Source: an uncultured Coriobacteriaceae bacterium
GTDB lineage: Bacteria; Actinomycetota; Coriobacteriia; Coriobacteriales; UMGS124
Length of the DNA stretch: 7,690 nt
Assembly (NCBI GenBank): GCA_900555105.1
Contig: USJP01000060.1
Span: 1 to 7,690 of the forward strand
Reading direction: 5' to 3'
Position numbers and translations under genes: made by a program. The notes under the pieces are model-generated. The model was not told the DNA's origin. It was given only the letters and a program-made list of their open reading frames with translations, and searched no databases. Below are positions 1 through 6,121 of this stretch, piece by piece (positions within the stretch are counted from its first letter, which is position 1; every line of letters starts with the position of its first letter).

Positions 1-1100
1 CCGCGACGGGCCATGCGGGCGAACTCGCTGCCGGCGTCGGCGGCCACGAACGTGGCGTTCTCGATGCCGTTAATCTGGGCGTTGATTTCGGCGTCCTTCA
101 CGGCCTCGGCGTTGCGCTCGATGCCGATGAGCTCGGCACCGCTTGCCTTGGCTGCCACGATGCCGATGGTGCCCGTGCCGCAGTAGGCATCGCCGATGCG
201 GTCGGAGCTGCGCAGGTCGGCCATCTCGACGGCAAGCTCGTAGAGGGCCTCCGCGGCGATGGGGTTGGTCTGGTAGAACGAGCTCGAGGAGATGCGGAAG
301 CGGCATCCGCACAGCTCGTCCTCGATGTAGCCCGGGCCGAAGAGCACCTTCTCTTCCTTGCCCAGGATGACGCTCGTACGCTCGGTGTTGGTGTTGAGCA
401 CGACCGTGGTGATCTCGGGGTGGGCGCTCAGAATGGCGTCAACGAACGCCTTGGGCAGCGTGGTTGCGTTGCACACGAGCGTAAGCATGATCTCGTCGGT
501 GGCGTGGGCGATGCGCACGAGGGCGTAGCGCACGGTGCCCGTGCAGGTCTTCTCGCTGTAGGGGGTCACGCCGTAATCGGGCATGAGGCGGGCGACCGTG
601 CCGATGATGGGACGGGCGGCGGGGTCCTCGACCATGCACTGCTTGCAGGGTACGATCCAGTGGCTACCCTTCTCAAAGATGCCCCAGCGCACGGTGGGGT
701 TGCCGTTCTTGTCCTTGCCCGGGGCAAGGGGCAGCTGTACCTTGTTGCGATAGCCACGCGGATCGATCATGCACATGAGCGGTTCGACCTCGACGGGATA
801 GTCGGCGAAGAGCTCCTCGATGTAGTCCTGCTTGCGCTCGAGCTGCATGTCGTAGGGCATGGCGAGCCACTCACAGCCACCGCAACGCTCGGCCACGGGG
901 CAGTGCACGGTCACGCGCTGCTCGAGCAGCTCATGATGGTCGTACTTCTCGGCCGGCTTCGCGGGCTCATCTTCCTCGTCGGCCCAGCGGTCGGCGCCCT
1001 CGTTGTCCTCGAAGGGGAAGCCGTCGTCGAAGCCGCGGCCCTCGTCGTCGCTGGGGGGCTGCCAGTCGTAGCCGTAGTCGTCTTCAAATTCGTTGCTCAT
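1..1100 (-). CDS. rlmD: RNA (uracil-C5)-methyltransferase, TrmA/RlmD family (3' end outside window)
   Basis: The frame is open from ATG at 1100-1098 to the window edge, giving 366 residues without the C-terminus. The ATG follows a strong AAAGGAGAG Shine-Dalgarno. The family uses S-adenosylmethionine to methylate C5 of a uracil in rRNA or tRNA; RlmD acts on U1939 of 23S rRNA. Visible marks are the 4Fe-4S cysteine pattern C67-x5-C73-x2-C76 with a fourth Cys in KQC (C155), the SSSFYQTNP segment (about 272-280), and SAM motif I, DAYCGTGTIGI (304-314). The catalytic cysteine and base expected near the C-terminus lie beyond the edge. Residues 1-50 contain 19 Asp/Glu, and no TRAM-like RNA-binding domain precedes the Fe-S cysteines, unlike E. 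coli RlmD. The family call is firm. The exact target (23S U1939, U747 or tRNA U54) is inferred, and the symbol is provisional. Confidence 0.88.
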   Translation of the reverse strand, partial: MSNEFEDDYGYDWQPPSDDEGRGFDDGFPFEDNEGADRWADEEDEPAKPAEKYDHHELLEQRVTVHCPVAERCGGCEWLAMPYDMQLERKQDYIEELFADYPVEVEPLMCMIDPRGYRNKVQLPLAPGKDKNGNPTVRWGIFEKGSHWIVPCKQCMVEDPAARPIIGTVARLMPDYGVTPYSEKTCTGTVRYALVRIAHATDEIMLTLVCNATTLPKAFVDAILSAHPEITTVVLNTNTERTSVILGKEEKVLFGPGYIEDELCGCRFRISSSSFYQTNPIAAEALYELAVEMADLRSSDRIGDAYCGTGTIGIVAAKASGAELIGIERNAEAVKDAEINAQINGIENATFVAADAGSEFARMARR

Positions 1101-1216
1101 ATGGTTCTCTCTCCTTTTGGGCCGTGCACCCCGGTGTGCGACGGTCGTGTTCGACATGCGCGTGGAGCGCCTGCATGCGGTTTGCTCCGGGTTGGCCGTA
1201 TGTTGGGTGCAGTGTA

Positions 1217-1396
1217 TCAGGCGTGGGCCTCGTCGTCGTGGCCGTCCTGTGTCTGCACGGTCTCTGCCGCAGCTGCCTTGTCGGGATTTTCCTGCTCGGC
1301 CTGCGCCTGCTGCTGCCTCTCGCGGTATTCGGCGCGGATCTTCTCCGCGCGCTCCCTGTACAGCTCGATGCGCTTGTTCATAGCTCGGATGTCCAT
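1217..1396 (-). CDS. Small charged hypothetical protein, 59 aa
   Basis: I do not recognise this protein. It starts at ATG 1396-1394 behind AAGGAAGGGAGAACC, a good Shine-Dalgarno, and stops at TGA 1219-1217. The same frame is open upstream to an ATG at 1507, but that start has no ribosome-binding site and would lie upstream of the promoter proposed here, so the short form is preferred. Residues 1-30 are rich in Arg, Lys, Glu and Gln (for example YRERAEKIRAEYRERQQQ) and should form one charged helix or a short coiled coil. Residues 31-59 are a low-complexity Gln/Ala/Glu/Asp tail. No signal peptide, membrane segment or metal-binding cysteine is visible. It lies 116 bases upstream of the RlmD-like gene on the same strand with no terminator between, so the two may be co-transcribed. 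Confidence 0.6.
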   Translation of the reverse strand: MDIRAMNKRIELYRERAEKIRAEYRERQQQAQAEQENPDKAAAAETVQTQDGHDDEAHA

Positions 1397-1429
1397 GGTT
1401 CTCCCTTCCTTGGCCCGACAGATGCGCCT

Positions 1430-1435
1430 ATTGTA
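1430..1435 (-). promoter_or_regulatory. Putative -10 box for the leftward genes
   Basis: On the minus strand this reads TACAAT, one base from the TATAAT consensus, about 34 bases upstream of the start codon of the 59-residue gene. No good -35 is found at 16-18 bases; that zone is instead occupied by the tandem repeats at 1445-1466. A transcript from here would have a leader of about 27 nucleotides. Inferred from position and similarity only. Confidence 0.45.
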
Positions 1436-1444
1436 GCGCCCAGA

Positions 1445-1466
1445 TATCACAGGTGTATCACATGTG
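1445..1466. repeat. Tandem 11-bp direct repeat with palindrome, possible operator
   Basis: TATCACAGGTG (1445-1455) is followed at once by TATCACATGTG (1456-1466), differing at one base with an 11-bp period, about one helical turn. The second copy forms part of the perfect 12-bp palindrome ATCACATGTGAT at 1457-1468. The pair covers the place where the -35 of the leftward promoter should be, so a regulator bound here could repress or replace -35 contacts. The cognate regulator is unknown. Confidence 0.45.
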
Positions 1467-1499
1467 ATGCGAAGGTGTTTCCATCTGCTGTCGAAATCG

Positions 1500-1560
1500 T
1501 GCCGCATTGCGGTCTTGGCCTATACTGATGCGGCAAGCGTGAGACAGCTCCATCTATACT
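1500..1560 (+). promoter_or_regulatory. Putative lysC-asd promoter region
   Basis: Two identical TATACT hexamers (1521-1526 and 1555-1560, 34 bp apart) are plausible -10 boxes, 98 and 64 bases before the lysC start codon. Neither has a convincing TTGACA-like -35. The first is flanked by a perfect 8-bp inverted repeat, TGCCGCAT (1500-1507) and ATGCGGCA (1528-1535), and lies next to the smaller palindrome CCGCA-T-TGCGG (1502-1512). The leader is too short for a typical lysine riboswitch of about 170-180 nucleotides, and I see no T-box features. Confidence 0.35.
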
Positions 1561-1624
1561 TTCACGTGCCCTTTTGTTTTACTGCTCCGTATCCAACACC
1601 CGCCACCGTCGAAAGGCCAAGCCC

Positions 1625-2896
1625 ATGGCACTCGTCGTCGCTAAGTTCGGCGGCAGCTCCGTGGCCACTCCTGAGCGCGTGAAGAACGTCGCCCGGAAGC
1701 TGGTCCGCCGCCACCAGTCGGGCGATCAGGTTGTCGCGGTTGTCTCTGCAATGGGAGACAACACCGACCACCTGCTCGACCTGGCCCATTCTGTCAACCC
1801 CAACCCGCCTGCGCGCGAGATGGACATGCTCCTGGCCACCGGTGAGCAGGTCTCGGTTGCTGTACTTGCCATGGCCGTCGAGGCCCTGGGTGTGCCTGCT
1901 GTGAGCCATACGGGAGCGCAAGTGGGCATCGTGACGGATCCCACCCACACCAGCGCCAAGATCGACCGCATCGTGGGTATGGACCGCGTCAAACGCGACC
2001 TCGACGAGGGTAACATCGTCATCGTGGCGGGCTTCCAGGGCGTGAACGCCGCCGGTGAGATCACCACGCTGGGCCGTGGTGGCTCCGACACCACGGCTGT
2101 GGCCCTGGCTGCTGCCATCGAGGCCGACTTCTGCGAGATTTATTCTGACGTCGACGGCGTGTACACGGCCGACCCGCGCATCTGCCCCAAGGCGCACCGT
2201 GTGGACCGCTTGAGCTACGATGAGATGCTCGAGCTCTCCGCCAACGGCGCCGGCGTGCTGCAGCTGCGTGCCGTCGAGTTCGCCAGCAAGTACGGCGTGG
2301 TCATCCGCGCCCGCTCCACGTTCCTTGAGAATTCCAAGGGCACCGTTATCGAGGAGGCTTCCGATCGTATGGACTACACCGAGTACAGCGAAAGCGCCGT
2401 CCTGAGCGGCATTGCCCACGACCTCTCCGAGGCCAAAGTCACCCTGCGCCACGTGCCCGACCGCGCCGGCATCGCCGCCGCCATCTTTGGCCGTCTGGGC
2501 GAGCTGGGCGTGAACGTGGACATTATCATTCAGGACGTGAGCCACGACGGCTTGACCGACATCTCGTTCACCACACCCCTGAACGGCCTTGAGCACATCT
2601 CCGACGCCCTTGCCTCTCTGTGCCGCGAAGTCAACGCTGAGGGTGTCGAGATCAACGCCCATATCGCCAAGGTGTCCCTGGTGGGAGCCGGCATGAAGAG
2701 CTATCCGGGCGTTGCGGCCAAGATGTTCAAGACCCTTGCCGCCAACGACATCAACATTTCGATGATCTCGACCTCGCCCATCTGCATTTCCACGGTCATC
2801 GACGCCGACCAGTGCGCCAAGGCCGTGCAGGTGCTCCACACCGCGTTCGGCATGGACGAAGATGCCCCCGAAGGAACCGTGAAGGTGGTGCGTTAA
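1625..2896 (+). CDS. lysC: Aspartate kinase (aspartokinase), 423 aa
   Basis: This enzyme phosphorylates L-aspartate with ATP to 4-phospho-L-aspartate, the committing cytoplasmic step toward lysine/diaminopimelate, threonine and methionine. The ATG at 1625 follows GAAAGG with 8 bases of spacing and gives the family N-terminus VVAKFGGSS (residues 4-12). An in-frame ATG at 1574 would add 17 residues unlike the family and has no ribosome-binding site. The amino-acid kinase domain (about 1-240) includes GFQGVN (136-141), TTLGRGGSDTTAVALA (147-162) and the SDVDGVYTADPR nucleotide-binding stretch (174-185). Two ACT domains follow (about 260-340 and 345-423), with KVSLVGAGMKS at 349-359. The length fits the monofunctional alpha-type enzymes of Bacillus and Corynebacterium. 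One base separates the stop codon from asd. An internal start at 2369 probably yields a separate beta subunit. The second ACT domain reads TSPICIS where homologues usually have TSEI(K/R)IS. Confidence 0.97.
   Translation: MALVVAKFGGSSVATPERVKNVARKLVRRHQSGDQVVAVVSAMGDNTDHLLDLAHSVNPNPPAREMDMLLATGEQVSVAVLAMAVEALGVPAVSHTGAQVGIVTDPTHTSAKIDRIVGMDRVKRDLDEGNIVIVAGFQGVNAAGEITTLGRGGSDTTAVALAAAIEADFCEIYSDVDGVYTADPRICPKAHRVDRLSYDEMLELSANGAGVLQLRAVEFASKYGVVIRARSTFLENSKGTVIEEASDRMDYTEYSESAVLSGIAHDLSEAKVTLRHVPDRAGIAAAIFGRLGELGVNVDIIIQDVSHDGLTDISFTTPLNGLEHISDALASLCREVNAEGVEINAHIAKVSLVGAGMKSYPGVAAKMFKTLAANDINISMISTSPICISTVIDADQCAKAVQVLHTAFGMDEDAPEGTVKVVR
2351..2371 (+). promoter_or_regulatory. Internal ribosome-binding site and start codon for the aspartokinase beta subunit
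   Basis: GAGGAGG (2351-2357) lies 11 bases before an in-frame ATG (2369-2371), codon 249 of lysC. Initiation here would give a 175-residue protein made only of the two ACT domains, ending at the same TAA. In Bacillus subtilis aspartokinase II and Corynebacterium glutamicum LysC, an internal in-phase start makes just such a beta subunit; in C. glutamicum it is about 172 residues and begins near residue 250. The sequence shows site and frame; that it is used is inference. Confidence 0.7.
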
Positions 2897-2897
2897 C

Positions 2898-3932
2898 ATG
2901 GCATGGACCAAGCCTATGCCCGCAAACCCCGTCGTGGCCGTCGCCGGCGCCACGGGAGCCGTGGGCCGCGAGATGCTCACGTGCCTTGAGGCTCTCGACT
3001 TTCCTTGCAGCGAGGTGCGCGCGCTGGCCTCTGCGCGCTCGGCCGGCCAGAAGCTGCCCTTCCGCGGCGGTGAGATCGTTGTGCAGGAGATGACCCCCGA
3101 GAGCTTCGAGGGCGTCGACATTGCCCTGTTCAGCGCCGGTGCCTCCGTTTCGCGTGAGATGCGCGAGGCCGTGGTGGCCGCCGGTGCCGTCATGATCGAC
3201 AACTCGAGCGCCTTCCGCATGGAACCCGACGTGCCGCTCGTGGTGCCCGAGGTCAACGCGGCCGACATCGCCTGGCATTCCGGTGTGATCGCAAACCCCA
3301 ACTGCACCACCATCCAGATGGTCGTGGCCCTCGAGCCTCTGCGCAAGCTCGGTCACATCGACCGTATTGTTGTGTCGAGCTATCAGTCGAGCTCGGGCGC
3401 AGGTGCCAAGGGCATGGCGGAGCTGCAGGAGCAGACTGCGGCGGTCCTGGCAGGGGAGCCTTTCGAGCCCAAGGCGTTCGCTCATCAGATCGCCTTTAAC
3501 TGCATCCCCCACATCGACGTCTTCATGGACGACGGCTACACCAAAGAAGAGTGGAAGATGGTCGTCGAGACCAAGAAGATCATGGGCGACGACACGGTGC
3601 AGGTTGCGCCCACGTGCGTGCGCGTGCCCGTGCTGCGCTGCCACTCCGAGTCCATCAACCTCGAGTTCGACCGCGCGGTGAGCGTGGAGGACGCCAAGGC
3701 GGCCTTGGCCGCCGGCGAGCACGTGGTGCTTGAGGACGACCCGGCCAACAAGGTCTATCCCATGCCTGCCATGCACGCCGGCAGCTTTGACACGTTCGTG
3801 GGTCGCGTGCGCCGCGACCCCACTGTCGAGGGCAACCGCGGCCTTGCCCTGTGGGTTGTGGCCGACCAGCTCCTGCGCGGCGCCGCTTTGAACGCCGTCA
3901 TGATTGCCCAGAAGCTGCTGCCTCAGGCATAG
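2898..3932 (+). CDS. asd: Aspartate-semialdehyde dehydrogenase, 344 aa
   Basis: This enzyme reduces 4-phospho-L-aspartate with NADPH to L-aspartate 4-semialdehyde, the branch point for lysine/diaminopimelate, threonine and methionine. The NADP-binding loop VAGATGAVGRE is at 15-25, the phosphate/substrate arginine region DNSSAFRM at 101-108, the catalytic cysteine is C136 in NPNCTT, and the acid/base histidine is H249 in RCHSES. SSYQSSSGAGAKG (160-172) and the C-terminal VVADQLLRGAALNA (320-333) are also typical. The length of 344 residues is normal for bacterial Asd. The ATG lies one base after the lysC TAA, with AAGGTGG inside the lysC tail serving as Shine-Dalgarno, so translation is very likely coupled to lysC. 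The gene ends just before an intrinsic terminator. No key residue appears to be missing. Confidence 0.97.
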   Translation: MAWTKPMPANPVVAVAGATGAVGREMLTCLEALDFPCSEVRALASARSAGQKLPFRGGEIVVQEMTPESFEGVDIALFSAGASVSREMREAVVAAGAVMIDNSSAFRMEPDVPLVVPEVNAADIAWHSGVIANPNCTTIQMVVALEPLRKLGHIDRIVVSSYQSSSGAGAKGMAELQEQTAAVLAGEPFEPKAFAHQIAFNCIPHIDVFMDDGYTKEEWKMVVETKKIMGDDTVQVAPTCVRVPVLRCHSESINLEFDRAVSVEDAKAALAAGEHVVLEDDPANKVYPMPAMHAGSFDTFVGRVRRDPTVEGNRGLALWVVADQLLRGAALNAVMIAQKLLPQA

Positions 3933-3965
3933 CGCCTCGGGCCGCAAACATCAGCCGTTCCACCC

Positions 3966-4002
3966 AAGCCCCCGTCGCAGTTCATTGCAACGGGGGCTTT
4001 TT
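3966..4002 (+). terminator. Intrinsic terminator of lysC-asd
   Basis: A perfect 10-bp stem, AAGCCCCCGT (3966-3975) with ACGGGGGCTT (3990-3999), encloses a 14-base loop and runs into a T tract ending at 4002. It lies 33 bases after the asd stop codon. Confidence 0.92.
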
Positions 4003-4089
4003 AGTGGCCGGTGGATGGTTGCGTGGGACGGACTTCGGGCACGGTCGAGTTGCTCGCGTAAACCTTTTGTCCAGCTTCTGGGCGTTACG

Positions 4090-4101
4090 TTGCATATGCA
4101 A
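4090..4101. repeat. Perfect 12-bp palindrome TTGCATATGCAA, possible operator
   Basis: TTGCATATGCAA is its own reverse complement and abuts the putative -35 of the transporter operon, a usual place for a regulator site. It does not resemble the Fur, DtxR/IdeR or Zur consensus as I know them. A function as operator is inferred from position. Confidence 0.4.
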
Positions 4102-4130
4102 TCGACCTCCCTGTGTCCTGCCCACATAAT
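4102..4130 (+). promoter_or_regulatory. Putative promoter of the metal-chelate transporter operon
   Basis: TCGACC (4102-4107, four of six matches to TTGACA) and CATAAT (4125-4130, five of six matches to TATAAT) are separated by 17 bp, the best sigma-70-like spacing in this spacer. Transcription would begin near 4137, giving a leader of about 65 nucleotides before the permease start codon. Confidence 0.5.
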
Positions 4131-4166
4131 CACGGATTGCCGTACCTGCTGGTACGGTGCGTGATT
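4128..4166 (+). repeat. Nested inverted repeat at the start of the transporter operon
   Basis: An outer pair AATCACG (4128-4134) and CGTGATT (4160-4166) encloses a perfect inner pair CCGTACC (4140-4146) and GGTACGG (4151-4157) with loop TGCT; a small asymmetric bulge separates them. An alternative palindrome GCGTGA-T-TCACGC (4159-4171) overlaps the right arm. No T tract follows, so it is not a simple terminator. It overlaps the proposed -10 and transcription start, so it may act as a DNA operator or as a leader hairpin. The rest of the 4003-4202 spacer shows no credible gene and no cobalamin-riboswitch hallmark that I can find. Confidence 0.5.
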
Positions 4167-4202
4167 CACGCGAGACTGTGACAACATCGGGGGAGGGCGT
4201 AC

Positions 4203-5249
4203 ATGCCGTGCAAGAATGACTGCAGGCGAATCCGTTGGTCTGATGGCCGGGAGAACCTCGTCATCGCTGCCATGGCTGTGCTTGTGGTTGTGCTCGCTGG
4301 CGTTTCGCTGCTCTTGGGCCGCTTTCCCATCAGCCCGGCGGAGGCGCTCGCCATGCTGGTAAACCAGGTGGCACCTGGTCTCATCGAGCCGACGTGGACC
4401 AACCAACAGGCCTCCATCTTCTTCAACGTGCGCCTTCCGCGCATCGTACTGGCCCTCTTGATCGGCTGCTGCCTGGCAAGTGCGGGTGCGGCGTTCCAGG
4501 GAACGTTCCAGAACCCCCTTGTCTCCCCCGACCTGCTCGGCGCCTCTCAGGGCGCGGCCTTGGGCGCGGCGATTGCCATCCTCATGGGCCTGTCTTCGAT
4601 TCAGATCTCGATGTGGGCGTTCGTGTTCTCGCTCATCACGGTCGGACTCGTGGTGTTCATCTCCATGCACGCGCGGGGCAATCCCATCACCGTCGTCATT
4701 CTGGCCGGCGTCATGGTGAGCTCGCTGTTCTCGGCCGGTGTGTCTTACACCAAGCTCGTCGCCGACCCTAACGACACGCTTCCTGCCATCACCTACTGGC
4801 TCATGGGCAGCCTCACCGGCGCCAAGTTTGCCGATATCAAGCTGGTCATCGTGCCCATGGTCATCGGCCTGGTGACATTGCTTGCCCTGCGTTGGCGCAT
4901 CAACATCCTCACCATGGGCGACGACGAGGCCGCCACGATGGGCGTGAACGCCCGTCTGGTGCGCTTGCTCGTCATGGTGGCCGCGACGCTCGTCACCGCC
5001 TCGAGCGTGGCGGTCTCGGGCATGATCGGCTGGGTCGGCCTTGTCATCCCGCACTTGTGCCGCATGCTCATCGGTTGCGATTATCGCAAGCTTCTCCCGG
5101 CCTCCATGGTCATGGGCGCAGGATTCTTGCTGCTCGTTGACGATGTGGCCCGTGTCGCCACCACGATGGAGATTCCCATCGGCATTCTCACCGCCTTTGT
5201 GGGCGCGCCCTTCTTCCTCTATCTCATCACGAAGGGCAGGAGGATTTAA
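4203..5249 (+). CDS. FecCD/BtuC-family ABC transporter permease, 348 aa
   Basis: This is the membrane subunit of a class II metal-chelate importer (iron-siderophore, heme or cobalamin type), expected to act as a homodimer. Family marks are RLPR (77-80); GAAFQGTFQNPLVSPDLLGA (95-114); GDDEAATMGVNA (239-250), in the cytoplasmic loop region that meets the ATPase; and GMIGWVGLVIPHLCRMLIG (273-291). Hydrophobic stretches begin at 18-38 and continue through the protein, consistent with about ten transmembrane helices as in BtuC. The ATG at 4203 has GGGGGAGG six bases upstream, and 348 residues is a usual length. The TAA overlaps the ATG of the ATPase gene by one base (TAATG), so the two are translationally coupled. 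The permease does not reveal the substrate, so no symbol is given. Confidence 0.93.
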   Translation: MPCKNDCRRIRWSDGRENLVIAAMAVLVVVLAGVSLLLGRFPISPAEALAMLVNQVAPGLIEPTWTNQQASIFFNVRLPRIVLALLIGCCLASAGAAFQGTFQNPLVSPDLLGASQGAALGAAIAILMGLSSIQISMWAFVFSLITVGLVVFISMHARGNPITVVILAGVMVSSLFSAGVSYTKLVADPNDTLPAITYWLMGSLTGAKFADIKLVIVPMVIGLVTLLALRWRINILTMGDDEAATMGVNARLVRLLVMVAATLVTASSVAVSGMIGWVGLVIPHLCRMLIGCDYRKLLPASMVMGAGFLLLVDDVARVATTMEIPIGILTAFVGAPFFLYLITKGRRI

Positions 5250-6043
5250 TGCCTATCGAGATTGAGCACCTGAGCTTCTCTTGCGGCGCGCGTGAGATCC
5301 TGCACGACATCAGCCTCACGATTCCCGACCGCACACTCGTCAATGTGCTGGGCCCCAACGGCGTGGGCAAGTCGACGCTGTTCCGCTGCATCCTGTGCCT
5401 CAATGCCAACTACACCGGAACGATCACGGTTGACGGGCGCGACCTGCGCAAGATGCCCATCCGCGAGCGCGCCAAGCTCATCTCCTATATCCCGCAGTCG
5501 CATTCCAGTGTCTATAACTACGAGGTCATCGACGTCGTGCTTATGAGCACTGGCACCGACCTGGGTCTTTTCAACAACCCGCGCAAGGCCCACAGGGACC
5601 GCGCGATGGAGGCGCTCGACAAGATTGGCATCGCCCATCTTGCGCATCGCCCCTATACCGAGATCTCGGGCGGCGAGCAGCAGATGGTGCTTATTGCACG
5701 TGCCTTGGCCCAGAACGCCAAGACCATCGTGATGGACGAGCCCACAAGCGCCCTCGATTACGGCAACACCGTGCGCGTGCTGTCGTGCGTGCGCCAGCTT
5801 GCCCGCGATGGCCTTTCCATCATCCAGTCGACACATCAGCCTGACCAGGCGTTTCTGTATGCCGACAAGACCCTCGTCATCTATGACGGGCGCGTGAAGG
5901 CTTTCGGCGACCCCAAGGACGTGGTCACGGCTGGGCTCATCTCCGACATCTACGGCGTCGACGTTGAGATTAACTCACTCTACGACGACCGCGTGCGCGT
6001 GTGCGTGCCGACACATGAGATCGAAGACATGCCCGCGCGCTGA
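5249..6043 (+). CDS. ABC transporter ATPase of the FepC/FecE/BtuD type, 264 aa
   Basis: This cytoplasmic ATPase should dimerise and drive the adjacent permease. All nucleotide-binding motifs are intact: Walker A GPNGVGKST (35-43), Q-loop glutamine Q83 in IPQ, signature ISGGEQQ (139-145), Walker B TIVMDEP (159-165) with D-loop SALD (167-170), and switch histidine H196 in STHQPDQ. The length matches FepC/FecE homologues (about 250-270). Its ATG shares one base with the permease TAA, and AGGAGG lies five bases upstream inside the permease gene. The last 45 or so residues are less conserved-looking and carry no recognisable extra domain. After the TGA comes a terminator-like hairpin before the binding-protein gene. 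Confidence 0.95.
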   Translation: MPIEIEHLSFSCGAREILHDISLTIPDRTLVNVLGPNGVGKSTLFRCILCLNANYTGTITVDGRDLRKMPIRERAKLISYIPQSHSSVYNYEVIDVVLMSTGTDLGLFNNPRKAHRDRAMEALDKIGIAHLAHRPYTEISGGEQQMVLIARALAQNAKTIVMDEPTSALDYGNTVRVLSCVRQLARDGLSIIQSTHQPDQAFLYADKTLVIYDGRVKAFGDPKDVVTAGLISDIYGVDVEINSLYDDRVRVCVPTHEIEDMPAR

Positions 6044-6059
6044 CACTTCGTTGCTCTGC

Positions 6060-6090
6060 CCGCCTGCGCCTTGGGGCGCCGGCGGTTTTT
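6060..6090 (+). terminator. Terminator-like hairpin between the ATPase and binding-protein genes
   Basis: CCGCCTGCGCC (6060-6070) pairs with GGCGCCGGCGG (6075-6085) with one mismatch, loop TTGG, followed by TTTTT (6086-6090). It starts 16 bases after the ATPase stop. It sits inside a gene set expected to be one operon, so it may allow partial readthrough or protect mRNA ends instead of ending all transcription. Confidence 0.8.
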
Positions 6091-6121
6091 ATAGGGGGTC
6101 TTCGGGCCTGTTGGTTTGAGA

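Noticed and set aside
1101..1216. Imperfect GC hairpin around 1124-1137 as a terminator between the two leftward genes
   Set aside because: The stem is short and mismatched and no T tract follows on the minus strand.
420..1436. Plus-strand open frame of 338 codons over the methyltransferase gene
   Set aside because: The minus strand gives a coherent TrmA/RlmD protein with Fe-S and SAM motifs; the plus frame gives low-complexity Val/Gly/Ala sequence and crosses the intergenic spacers.
1574..1624. Upstream start for lysC adding 17 residues
   Set aside because: The extension is unlike any aspartokinase N-terminus and lacks a Shine-Dalgarno, while ATG 1625 has GAAAGG at proper spacing and starts the KFGGSS region.
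1527..1624. Lysine riboswitch or T-box in the lysC leader
   Set aside because: The leader is at most about 100 bases and shows neither the multi-helix size of a lysine riboswitch nor T-box sequence features.
1562..3346. Open frame of nearly 600 codons on the minus strand opposite lysC and asd
   Set aside because: It is the antisense shadow of two well-supported genes in GC-rich DNA; it is rich in His, Gly and Val with no recognisable domain and no credible ribosome-binding site.
3633..3650. Cys before the catalytic His in Asd (RCHSES) as a possible defect
   Set aside because: A Cys at this place also occurs in E. coli-type Asd, so it is normal variation.
2796..3947. Long minus-strand open frame opposite asd
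   Set aside because: It is another GC-driven antisense shadow; its His/Gly/Val-rich composition and lack of motifs contrast with the complete Asd motifs on the plus strand.
4003..4202. Cobalamin riboswitch before the BtuC-like permease
   Set aside because: No B12-box-like sequence is seen and the leader after the likely start site is only about 65 bases.
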